Assembly (NCBI RefSeq): GCF_004681965.1
Contig: NZ_SMLL01000008.1
Location: forward strand, 1 to 64,000
Origin: Ramlibacter rhizophilus
GTDB taxonomy: Bacteria; Pseudomonadota; Gammaproteobacteria; Burkholderiales; Burkholderiaceae_C
Direction: 5' to 3'
Length of the DNA stretch: 64,000 bases
Of the stretch, positions 46,695 through 54,761 are shown one piece after another. Below the pieces are notes generated by a model that had not been told where the DNA came from, searched no databases, and worked only from the letters and a program-made list of their open reading frames with translations. The translations under genes were made by a program, and so were the position numbers. Positions within the stretch are counted from its first letter, which is position 1, and each line of letters opens with the position of its first letter.

Positions 46695-47567
46695 ATGAGC
46701 AGCGTGCGCCTGATGAAGACCTTCCTGGCCGTGGCCGCGGAAGGCTCGTTCGCGGGGGCGGCCCAGCGGGTGGCCCTGACGCAGGCCGCGGTGGGCCAGC
46801 AGATGCGTGCGCTCGAGTCCGGGTTCCGCCGGCCCCTCTTCGAGCGGCAAGGCAAGACAGTGGTGCTGAACGAGGCCGGCCGCATGCTGCTGCCCGAGGC
46901 GCGCCGGTGGGTGGCGCATTACGAGCAGATGCTGTCCAGCCTGCCCTCGCAGGACGCCATGTCCGGCAGCGTGCGACTGGGCGCCGTGGTCTCCGCCGTG
47001 CGCGGCCTGGTGCAGGCCACGCTGGCGCTGAAGGAGCGCCATCCCCTGCTGGACCTGCACGTGTCCGCCGCCAAGTCGATCGACCTGGTGGAAGGCGTCC
47101 TCGGCGGCGAGCTGGACGCCGCGCTGGTCGTGCGCGAGCCGGGCGCCGCTCGCGCGGAGCTCGCCTGGGAGGCGCTGTACAGCGAGCCCATGGTGCTGCT
47201 GGCGCCGCGTCACCTGCCGGACGCGCCGGTTCGCGAGCTGCTGCAGCGCGAACGCTTCATCCGCTTCGACCCCAGCCAGCACACCGGGGCGCTGGTGGAG
47301 CGCACGCTGCGCAGGCTGCGGGTGAAGCCGCACGAGCTGCTGGAACTCAACGCCATCGAGGGCATCGTGGAGCTGGTCCGCGCCGGGCTGGGGGTGTCGG
47401 TGCTGCCGCTGCTGAGGGGCGCGCGCTGGGCCGGTGACGCGCGGCTCAAGGTGATCGAACTTCCCACGGCCGAAGACCGCCAGATCGCGCTGGTACGGCT
47501 GCGGCGCTCCGACAAGGCGGCGGTCGCGGTGGCCGTCGCGCGGTTCTTCAGCGAGCAGCGGCCGTGA
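46695..47567 (+). CDS. LysR family transcriptional regulator
   Basis: 290-aa regulator: N-terminal winged helix (MKTFLAVAAEGSFAGAAQRVALTQAAVGQQMRALE split here as one helix-turn-helix region, residues about 7-45), then a substrate-binding domain (GSVRLGAVVSAVRGLV, GVLGGELDAALVVREP, GLGVSVLPLL). The ATG at 46695 gives the standard start; upstream codons run into the operator dyad. Divergent from the gamma-glutamyltransferase gene, the likely target. Effector unknown. Confidence 0.9.
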   Translation: MSSVRLMKTFLAVAAEGSFAGAAQRVALTQAAVGQQMRALESGFRRPLFERQGKTVVLNEAGRMLLPEARRWVAHYEQMLSSLPSQDAMSGSVRLGAVVSAVRGLVQATLALKERHPLLDLHVSAAKSIDLVEGVLGGELDAALVVREPGAARAELAWEALYSEPMVLLAPRHLPDAPVRELLQRERFIRFDPSQHTGALVERTLRRLRVKPHELLELNAIEGIVELVRAGLGVSVLPLLRGARWAGDARLKVIELPTAEDRQIALVRLRRSDKAAVAVAVARFFSEQRP

Positions 47568-47582
47568 GCAAGGGCCGGGGTC

Positions 47583-48671
47583 TCAGCTGAATTCGCTGCG
47601 CGACGCGTGACGCTCCAACGCTTCACGGATCCACAGGCGCACGAGAGGGAGATCCCGCGGATGTGCGGCCTTGGCGGCGGCCCACTCGGCCAGCGCCGAT
47701 TCGCGGGTCAGGCAGTCGGCCCCAGCCCCGTAGAGGCTCGCCAGCGTCTGCAGGGCCGCGATGGTCTCCCAACCCTGGCCGCTGATGGCCTTGCGCAGCG
47801 CGATCACATCGTCCAGCGCCAGAACGTCGCGGCAGGCGTCGAACGCGGCCGACAGGAAGTAGCGCTGGCTGTCCCGCGGCATCCGTGAGCCGAGCACGAG
47901 CGCGCACACCTGCTGCAGCACCTCTGCGGTCATGGACTTGCTGCGCATGGCGGACTTCAGCTGTTCGAGCAGCTGCCGACGCATTTCATGATCGGGTTGA
48001 TCGCTCGCCAGGATGCGACCGAAGCTGGCGACCAGGGTCTTGGCGTCCATGCGTGCCGGCGAGGTGAGGCCCGACAGGGAGGGACTGGCACCTTGCGAAG
48101 CCGCGTCGAACGAACGCCGACGGGTGTCGCTCTTGGTGTCGGCCCCCCTGGGTCGCAGCGTGGTGCCCGACGTACTGGCGTTGGGTGAGCGATCGGAGCC
48201 CGGAACACCGACGGAATGCGACCGCGGTCGCGTCACGCGTGTGGGGGTGAGAAACGCCGATCCAGGGGAATGCGATGACCCGGGCGTGCGCACGGCGACA
48301 GTGGGCGGCGCCACGGACCCGGTCGCCCCGCCCTGCCTGGTCAGGTTCGGCGCCACTTGCTCTGGCGCAAGCGCTGGGCCGGGGCTTCGCGGCGCCGCGC
48401 CGGGGTCCGGTGTGTCCGCGCGGGCTTCCAGCGCGAGGACGTCGCGGCTTCCAAGCGGGACGGGCATGACCAGATCCGGCGCGGCCCAGGTGTCTTGATA
48501 GGACGTGCTCGTGCGCGAGGCGCAGCAGGCGAAACACGAGCGGCCGCCCCACCATCCGGTCTCGGGCGGCGTCGCTTCCTGGGCGTCGAGCCGCTGCGCG
48601 GGCGGTGTCGCGATTGCCGCCGCGCTGGACGCGCTGCTGTGATGGGAGAGGTGTTTTCCGGTTCTTTCCAT
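47583..48671 (-). CDS. Unrecognised protein with disordered N-terminus and helical C-terminus
   Basis: 362-aa protein I do not recognise. Residues 1-210 are low complexity, rich in Ser/Thr/Pro/Arg, with a Cys cluster (GGRSCFACCASRTS, about residues 43-56). Residues about 213-355 look like a compact all-helical domain (MDAKTLVASFGRILASDQPD, LEQLKSAMRSKSMTAEVLQQ, RYFLSAAFDACRDVLALDDV). There is no Sec signal, membrane span or enzyme motif. A good AGGAG lies 5 nt before the ATG. Composition is less G+C-rich than the flanking housekeeping genes. The build is compatible with a secreted effector, but no hrp-type box precedes it. Divergent from nth. Confidence 0.65.
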   Translation of the reverse strand: MERTGKHLSHHSSASSAAAIATPPAQRLDAQEATPPETGWWGGRSCFACCASRTSTSYQDTWAAPDLVMPVPLGSRDVLALEARADTPDPGAAPRSPGPALAPEQVAPNLTRQGGATGSVAPPTVAVRTPGSSHSPGSAFLTPTRVTRPRSHSVGVPGSDRSPNASTSGTTLRPRGADTKSDTRRRSFDAASQGASPSLSGLTSPARMDAKTLVASFGRILASDQPDHEMRRQLLEQLKSAMRSKSMTAEVLQQVCALVLGSRMPRDSQRYFLSAAFDACRDVLALDDVIALRKAISGQGWETIAALQTLASLYGAGADCLTRESALAEWAAAKAAHPRDLPLVRLWIREALERHASRSEFS

Positions 48672-48793
48672 GGATGCTCCTGTGAGGGTGGATGGGGACC
48701 GGGCTGGGTAACCGCGCGGCGGCCAGCGGCCGACCCGCTTGCTGACTGCACCTGACGCGCCGCCCGTCGCACCGGAACTACACTCGCAAGCCC

Positions 48794-49456
48794 ATGAAAC
48801 GCCAGGACATCGAGCCCTTCTTCGCCACCCTGGCCGCGGCCAACCCCGAGCCGCGCACCGAGCTGGAATACAGCACCCCGTTCGAGCTGCTCGCGGCCGT
48901 GCTGCTGTCGGCGCAGGCCACCGACGTGGGCGTGAACAAGGCCACGCGCGTCCTGTTCCCCGTGGCCAACACGCCGCAGGCGATGCTCGATCTGGGCCTC
49001 GAACGGCTGGAGGACCACATCAAGACCATCGGCCTGTACCGCAGCAAGGCCCGCAACCTGCTGGAGACCTGCCGCATCCTCCTCGAGCGCCACGGCGGCG
49101 AGGTGCCGCGCAGCCGCGAGGAACTGGAGGCTCTGCCCGGGGTGGGACGCAAGACGGCCAACGTGGTGCTGAACGTGGCTTTCGGTGAGTCGACCATGGC
49201 GGTGGACACGCACATCTTCCGCGTGAGCAACCGCACCGGCCTGGCCCCCGGCAAGACGCCGCTGGAGGTCGAGCAGAAGCTGCTGCGCCGCGTGCCCGCG
49301 GCCTTCCTGCAGAACGCGCACCACTGGCTGATCCTGCACGGGCGCTACGTGTGCGTGGCCCGCACGCCGCGCTGCTGGGAATGCGCGGTCGCCCGCTGGT
49401 GCGACTACCGGCCCAAGACGCCGGCGCCCGCGAAGCGCGCGGCCGGGCGCGCATGA
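48794..49456 (+). CDS. nth: Endonuclease III
   Basis: 220-aa base-excision-repair glycosylase/AP lyase for oxidised pyrimidines. Helix-hairpin-helix LPGVGRKTANVVLNVAFG with catalytic Lys, the catalytic Asp in MAVDTHIFRVSNR, and the [4Fe-4S] cluster C-x6-C-x2-C-x5-C in CVARTPRCWECAVARWC. ATG at 48794. The stop overlaps crcB (ATGA). Confidence 0.97.
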   Translation: MKRQDIEPFFATLAAANPEPRTELEYSTPFELLAAVLLSAQATDVGVNKATRVLFPVANTPQAMLDLGLERLEDHIKTIGLYRSKARNLLETCRILLERHGGEVPRSREELEALPGVGRKTANVVLNVAFGESTMAVDTHIFRVSNRTGLAPGKTPLEVEQKLLRRVPAAFLQNAHHWLILHGRYVCVARTPRCWECAVARWCDYRPKTPAPAKRAAGRA

Positions 49457-49827
49457 ACGCCGTGCTGGCCATCTGCGCCGGCGCCTGCGTGGGCGCGCTG
49501 GCGCGCTGGCAGCTGTCGCTGTGGCTGACGACCGGCGCCTCCTGGCTGCCCCTGGGCACGCTGGTGGCCAACCTGGCCGGTGGCTGGCTGGTGGGCCTGG
49601 CCATCGCGGGCTTCGATGCGCATCCCGAACTCGACCCGGCCTGGCGGCTGGCCCTGGTGACCGGCGCACTGGGCGCGCTCACGACCTTCTCCACCTTCTC
49701 CGCCGAGACCGTGCTGCTGCTGCAGGCCGAACGCGTCGGCCGCGCCGCGGCGCTCGCGGCCATGCACCTGGCCGGCTCGCTGGCCCTGACCTGGCTGGGC
49801 CTGCGCTGCGGGCGCAGCTGGTTCTAG
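49453..49827 (+). CDS. crcB: Fluoride ion transporter CrcB/Fluc
   Basis: 124-aa dual-topology fluoride channel with four spans. Signatures: GACVGALARWQLS, GTLVANLAGGWLVGL and the phenylalanine-box loop GALGALTTFSTFSAE. Coupled to nth by a 4-bp overlap; no fluoride riboswitch is possible at this junction, so expression follows nth. Confidence 0.93.
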   Translation: MNAVLAICAGACVGALARWQLSLWLTTGASWLPLGTLVANLAGGWLVGLAIAGFDAHPELDPAWRLALVTGALGALTTFSTFSAETVLLLQAERVGRAAALAAMHLAGSLALTWLGLRCGRSWF

Positions 49828-49829
49828 GA

Positions 49830-52061
49830 TTAGTCCTGCGCCGGTGCGAGGCCGGGCCGGGCCGGCAGCTGCGCGAGCAGCGCCTCCACCGCGGCGACGT
49901 CCACCGGCTTGGTGAGGTGATGGTCGAAACCCGCATCGCGCGCGCGCTTCCGGTCCTCCTGGCTGCCCCAGCCCGTCAATGCCACCAGCAGGACGCGCCC
50001 GAGCCGCGCGTCGGCGCGCAGCCGCCGGGCCACTTCGTAGCCGTCCATGCCGGGCAAGCCGATGTCCAGCAGCACCAGCTCCGGCTGGAAGGAGGCGGCC
50101 AGCGCCAGCGCCTCTTCTCCCGCATGGGCTGAGCGCGCCTCGTGGCCCAGCATGTCCAGCACCGTCACGAGGGTCTCGGCCGCATCGACGTTGTCATCGA
50201 CCACCAGCACGCGACTCGCGCCCGCCTTCCAGCCGGCGTCCACGCGCACGGGCACATCCTCCGCCGCGCTCGGGGCGGCCAGGCAGGGCAGGCGCACGGT
50301 GAAGGTGCTGCCCTGCCCCGGGCCGGCGCTGCTGGCCGTGACCGTGCCCTGGTGCAGCTCGACCAGGCTGCGCACCAGGTACAGGCCGATGCCCAGGCCG
50401 CCCTGGGCGCGCTCCATCTGGCGGTCCACCTGGGTGAACAGCGAAAACACCGACTCGAGCATCTCCGGTGGAATGCCCACGCCGGTGTCGCGCACGGCCA
50501 CGACCGCCTCCAGCCCCTCCTGCCGCACGGACAGCTCGATGCGGCCGGCCGCCGGGGTGTACTTGGCCGCGTTGTTCAGGAGGTTGCCCAGGGCCTGGGC
50601 CAGCCGGGTGGCATCGCCGGTGAGCTCGATGTCCTGCGGCGGGACGTCCACCAGGAGGGCGTGGCCGCGCGCGGCGATGGCCGGCCGGCTCAGCTCCACC
50701 GCGGTCTCGATCACGCGCGACAGCTGCAGGCGCGTCATGTCCAGGCGGATCTTGCCGTTGGTGATGCGCGAGATGTCCAGCAGGTCGTCCACCAGTCGGA
50801 TCAGGTGCATCAGCTGCCGCTCCATGGTGTCGCGGGCGCGCTGCGAGGCCGGGCCGTTGTCACGGTCCTTCTTGAGGATGTCCAGGCCGCTGCGGATCGG
50901 CGCCAGCGGATTGCGCAATTCGTGCGCGAGGGTGGCGAGGAATTCGTCCTTGGCCCGGTTGGCGTCCTGCAGCACCTGTTCGGCCTGCTTGCGGGCACTG
51001 ACGTCCACGATGGAGCCGGCCATGCGGAAGGCCCGGCCGTTCTCGTCGCGCTCGGACATGCCGGTGACCAGGAACCAGCGCCACTGCCCGTCCCGATGCC
51101 GCAGGCGGCATTCGCTCTGGAAGGGAAGCCCGCTGGAAAGGTGCTCGCGCAGCGCCTGGCGCAGCGCGGGCCGGTCGTCCGGGTGCAGCAGGTCGTCCAC
51201 CAGCGTGGGCGCGTTCTTCAGCTCGTCGTCGGCGTAGCCGAGCAGGCCCTTGAAGCGCGGCGCGTAGAAGGCGGTACCCGCACGCAGGTCCCAGTCCCAC
51301 AGGCCCGCGCTGGTGCCGCGCATCACGAGCTGGTAGCGCGCTTCGCTGGCGCGCAGGGCCGCGTTGGCCGCCTGCAGCTTTTGGGCGCGCTGTTCCAGGT
51401 CGTCCAGCATGGCGTTGAAGCCGTCGGCCAGGGCCTGGGCCTCGTCGTCGCCGGCGTCGGTGCGCGGCAGCCGGCGCGGGTGGCCGCGCAGGATGTCGCG
51501 CGCCACGGCCGTGACGCTTCGCAGCGGCGCCATGGCCTGGAGGTGCAGGCGGCGCGAGAGCAGCAGCGCCGCGGCCAGGCTGGCGGCCATGACCAGGGCG
51601 AGGGCCAGGAGGAACTCCAGGGCCGAGCCGACCAGCCCGTGCTGCACCTGCAGGTACAAGGTGCCCACGCGCTCGCGGTCGGCCATCACGGCCCGCCACA
51701 GCACCACCTGCCGTGCGTCCACCTCCATGCCGTCCTGGTCGGCCGCCACGGCCGGCACTTGTGCGCCGCGCGGCGCGAAGGTGGCGAAGAGCTGGTCCTT
51801 GTCGTCGTAGAGCGCGGCCACGGTGACGCGCGGGTCGGCTTGCAGGGCGGCCAGGCTCGCCTGCGCGTCGCGCCGGTCGCCGAAGGACAGCGCCGGCGCG
51901 CTGGCCAGGGCCACCATGTCGGCCTCGGTGTGGACCGACTGGCGCAGGCTGCGCAGTTCGCGCTCGTGCGCGAAGGCCAGCAGCGCGAGGCCTGCCACCG
52001 CGAGCGCCAGGAGCGTGCTGCCGGCCAGGATGCGGTCGAGCTTGCGACGCAGGGACTTCAT
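49830..52061 (-). CDS. Hybrid sensor histidine kinase/response regulator
   Basis: 743-aa membrane kinase. Order: N-terminal span (residues about 12-30), periplasmic CHASE8-like sensor (about 31-155), second span (about 158-180), HAMP, coiled linker, PAS domain (LVMRGTSAGLWDWDLRAG, about 250-370), HisKA with phospho-His in LATLAHELRNPLAP, HATPase (NLLNNAAKYTPAAG, DTGVGIPPEM), then a receiver domain (VLVVDDNVDAAETL, phospho-Asp in LVLLDIGLPGMDGYE, Lys in HHLTKPVD). It starts inside the end of the YfiR gene (ATGA), so both work together. The receiver has no output domain; phosphate must pass elsewhere. Confidence 0.92.
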   Translation of the reverse strand: MKSLRRKLDRILAGSTLLALAVAGLALLAFAHERELRSLRQSVHTEADMVALASAPALSFGDRRDAQASLAALQADPRVTVAALYDDKDQLFATFAPRGAQVPAVAADQDGMEVDARQVVLWRAVMADRERVGTLYLQVQHGLVGSALEFLLALALVMAASLAAALLLSRRLHLQAMAPLRSVTAVARDILRGHPRRLPRTDAGDDEAQALADGFNAMLDDLEQRAQKLQAANAALRASEARYQLVMRGTSAGLWDWDLRAGTAFYAPRFKGLLGYADDELKNAPTLVDDLLHPDDRPALRQALREHLSSGLPFQSECRLRHRDGQWRWFLVTGMSERDENGRAFRMAGSIVDVSARKQAEQVLQDANRAKDEFLATLAHELRNPLAPIRSGLDILKKDRDNGPASQRARDTMERQLMHLIRLVDDLLDISRITNGKIRLDMTRLQLSRVIETAVELSRPAIAARGHALLVDVPPQDIELTGDATRLAQALGNLLNNAAKYTPAAGRIELSVRQEGLEAVVAVRDTGVGIPPEMLESVFSLFTQVDRQMERAQGGLGIGLYLVRSLVELHQGTVTASSAGPGQGSTFTVRLPCLAAPSAAEDVPVRVDAGWKAGASRVLVVDDNVDAAETLVTVLDMLGHEARSAHAGEEALALAASFQPELVLLDIGLPGMDGYEVARRLRADARLGRVLLVALTGWGSQEDRKRARDAGFDHHLTKPVDVAAVEALLAQLPARPGLAPAQD

Positions 52062-52645
52062 GGTGTCCGCTCCTCGACCGCCTTGGCCACGTTCAGCAGG
52101 CGCGCGGCCAGGCGCAGCGACCTCGCCTCCGCCGCGCGGGGAGACGCGGTGAAGCGCAGGCGCCCGTCGTCCTGCACGAAGTTCAGCGCGGCGCCCGGCG
52201 GATGCGCCTCGTCCTGGTCGGTCACCACCAGGAGCGGCCCGGGCGGCAGCGCCGCCAGCGTCTCGCGCAGCCGCGCCGGGTTGCGCCGGCCCACGTAGAG
52301 CACGTGCGCGTCGCGGGCCCGCGCGGCGGACGGCACGCGCCACACCACCACCGGCCGATCCTGCACTTTGCGCCCCTGCACCATGTGTTCCAGGTCGGCC
52401 GCCACGGACTCGTCGTCGAGCACGCCGATCACCAGTGGCTGACCGGCTCCGAGGGCGCCCACGGGCCAATCGACGAAACCGGTGAAGCGATAGAGGAAGG
52501 CGGCCTTGACCGCGCTCTCGCGCGTCGGGCCCGCGTCCTGGGCCTGGGCGCCCCCCGATCCCAGGCCGAGGGCCAGCACCAGCAGGCCGGCGGCGATCCG
52601 CAGGAGCACGCCGTGCGGCGCGAGAGCGAAGACCGGGGGGGTCAA
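52058..52645 (-). CDS. YfiR (DUF4154) family periplasmic protein
   Basis: 195-aa secreted protein: an N-terminal signal (GVLLRIAAGLLVLALGLG, cleavage near AQAQD), then YfiR signatures VKAAFLYRFTGFVDWP, PLVIGVLDDESVAADLEHMV, LYVGRRNPARLRETLAAL and LLVVTDQDEAHPPGAALNFV. In Pseudomonas YfiR represses a diguanylate cyclase in the periplasm. TTG at 52645 overlaps the receptor stop (TTGA) and is the only start that precedes the signal peptide well. It sits between a TonB receptor and a hybrid kinase, a recurrent combination. Confidence 0.87.
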   Translation of the reverse strand: MTPPVFALAPHGVLLRIAAGLLVLALGLGSGGAQAQDAGPTRESAVKAAFLYRFTGFVDWPVGALGAGQPLVIGVLDDESVAADLEHMVQGRKVQDRPVVVWRVPSAARARDAHVLYVGRRNPARLRETLAALPPGPLLVVTDQDEAHPPGAALNFVQDDGRLRFTASPRAAEARSLRLAARLLNVAKAVEERTP

Positions 52646-54543
52646 AGCGTCCAGACCGCCTGCAGGGCCAGCCGCCGCTCGATGCGGCTGGGCGACGGTG
52701 CACTACTGAATTCCACATGCCCGCCGTCCAGCAGGTTCTGCCCGAGCAGCGACACCGACAGCGCGGGTGATATCCGCCAGCCCAGGCGCAAGTCCAGGGC
52801 CGTGTACGACGGCACCCGCGGCAAGGGCAGCGCGCCCACGCGCCGCAGCGCTGCGTCGAGCTGCACGCCCCGGCCCAGGTCGTGGTGCGAGCGCAGGCTC
52901 CACTGCGCGCTGGGATCGTTGCCCAGGTCGGGGAAGGCGGTGCGCGGATCGCCGGCGAGCGTGGACGCCAGGCGCGTGCGCTGCGCGAAGCCACCCGCTT
53001 CCAGCCACCAGTCGGGCCGGGCCTGCCAGCGCAGCCAGCCCTCCAGGCCGGTGGTGTGCCCGTCCACGAGGTTCTCCACCGTCAGGGGGACCTGCCCGGG
53101 AATGCCCGCACGCAGGCCTTCGATGCGGTGGTGATAGAGCGTAGCGGACCAGTTCAGCGTGTCGTCGATCCGGCCGTTATGCCCGAGCTCGTAGGCCACG
53201 ACCACCTCGGACTCGAAGCGCGGGCCACCCGCGATGAAGAACGGTGCCTGGCCGGGAATGAAGACGTCGCGATCGATGCGCGAGGGCGCACGCACCGCCC
53301 GCGACACGCCCGCCCAGCTCGTGTGCTGCTCGTCATGGCGCAGCGCCAGCCGCAGGTTGGGCAGCAGCTCCCAGCCGGTGTAGCTGTTGCGCTCGGCCTT
53401 CAGGCCGGTGGTGAGCGTCCAGCGCTCGGCCAGCCGCTGCTGGTGCTGTGCGAAGGCGCTGAACCAGCTCAGCGTGCGCTGTGCGGGCTGCAGCGCGACC
53501 AGCGGGCTGGGCAGGTTGTCGTCATCGGCCTGCCGCCAGCCCAGTCCCCAGAGCAGCTGCTGGCCGGTCGGGCGCAAGGGCTCGTGGCGGAACTCCAGGT
53601 CCCACACGCGCGACCGGTTGCGCAGCGCGGTGATTTCGTCGCGCTCGGCGCGCCAGGTGTAGGCCTGCAGGCGGTAAGGCGAGCCATCGCGCAGGCGGCT
53701 CGTCCAGCGCGCGAGCAGGCTGCCGCCCTCGTGGCGCGGCGCATCGCGCGTGGCGGCCGCGTCGCCGGCGCGGTGCAGGTCGCCCGTGAGCATGAGCTCG
53801 CCGGCGTCGGCGTCCCAGTCGGCGCGGAACCCGAGCTGCCGGCGCGAGCGGGCATCGTCACGGGCCGTGCCGTCCAGGCGCACGGTGTTGTCCATGTCCG
53901 TCGCGATGCCGTAGACGCGGACATCGGCCGGCCCGAGCCGGCCGCCCCAGCGCAGCGTCTCGCGGCCTCCCGAATGCGAACGCACGACGGAAGCCAGCGC
54001 ACCCTGCGTCTGCGCCGCCGAGCGCGTGACGATGCTGATGACGCCATTGACCGCGTTGGCTCCCCACAGCGTGCCGCCCGGGCCGCTGACGACCTCGATG
54101 CGCTCGATGTCCTCCAGCACCACGTCGTGCATGTCCCAGATGACGCCGGCGAACAGGGTCGAATAGATCGTGCGTCCGTCCAGCAGCACCAGCAGCTTGT
54201 TGGCGATGACGTCGTTGCGACCCCGGGCGCTGATGGCCCACACGCCCGCGTTGGTCTGCGCCACCTGCAGCGTCGGGGCCAGGCGCAGCACCTCGGGCAG
54301 GCTGGTGGCCGCCGAACGCCGGATGTCCTGCGCGGTGATGACGTAGACCGAGGCCGGCGCGTCCTGCACCGCCTGGGGCCGCCCGGAGACCGACGTGACG
54401 CGCAGCTCCCCGAGCTGCTCCAGGGTGAGGTCGGCAAGCGACTGCAACGCGACGCGCGTGTCGGCGCCCGCGACGGCGGGTCCGACGAGCAAGGAGGCCG
54501 CCAGGCCCCAGGGCACCACCATTCTTCGCAGACCACGCCGCAT
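52642..54543 (-). CDS. TonB-dependent receptor
   Basis: 633-aa outer-membrane receptor. Signal peptide in residues 1-28 from the ATG at 54543 (MRRGLRRMVVPWGLAASLLV, end near AGAD). Plug domain: SGRPQAVQDAPASVYVITAQ, RLAPTLQVAQTNAGVWAISA and GTLWGANAVNGVISIVT. Then a 22-strand barrel ending in LALQAVWTL with the C-terminal aromatic-rich last strand. Ligand unknown; this receptor type is often wired to a YfiR-hybrid kinase pair, as here. Confidence 0.9.
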   Translation of the reverse strand: MRRGLRRMVVPWGLAASLLVGPAVAGADTRVALQSLADLTLEQLGELRVTSVSGRPQAVQDAPASVYVITAQDIRRSAATSLPEVLRLAPTLQVAQTNAGVWAISARGRNDVIANKLLVLLDGRTIYSTLFAGVIWDMHDVVLEDIERIEVVSGPGGTLWGANAVNGVISIVTRSAAQTQGALASVVRSHSGGRETLRWGGRLGPADVRVYGIATDMDNTVRLDGTARDDARSRRQLGFRADWDADAGELMLTGDLHRAGDAAATRDAPRHEGGSLLARWTSRLRDGSPYRLQAYTWRAERDEITALRNRSRVWDLEFRHEPLRPTGQQLLWGLGWRQADDDNLPSPLVALQPAQRTLSWFSAFAQHQQRLAERWTLTTGLKAERNSYTGWELLPNLRLALRHDEQHTSWAGVSRAVRAPSRIDRDVFIPGQAPFFIAGGPRFESEVVVAYELGHNGRIDDTLNWSATLYHHRIEGLRAGIPGQVPLTVENLVDGHTTGLEGWLRWQARPDWWLEAGGFAQRTRLASTLAGDPRTAFPDLGNDPSAQWSLRSHHDLGRGVQLDAALRRVGALPLPRVPSYTALDLRLGWRISPALSVSLLGQNLLDGGHVEFSSAPSPSRIERRLALQAVWTL

Positions 54544-54761
54544 GCCGTCTCCAGTGGCGGCGATCATAGTCCGGCAGAGCCGCCGCGCGGGCCAGCGCGG
54601 CAGGAATTGACCTCGTCCTACACAGGCACGGGGCGATCCTCCTGCTGCCCGGAAGACTCGGCTGCTAGCGCGACAGCGCGTCGAACTTGTCCTGCGGCTG
54701 GGAGTGACCTATCCCGCTTCCCAATGCGCACCCCCGCATCGGCCAGACGCTCGTTGGCCTC

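Noticed and set aside
48672..48720. hrp-box-like GGTTAC-16-CCACCCT upstream of the 362-aa gene
   Set aside because: The -35 half matches poorly, the last base of the -10 is wrong, and it lies too close to the ATG to leave a proper leader.
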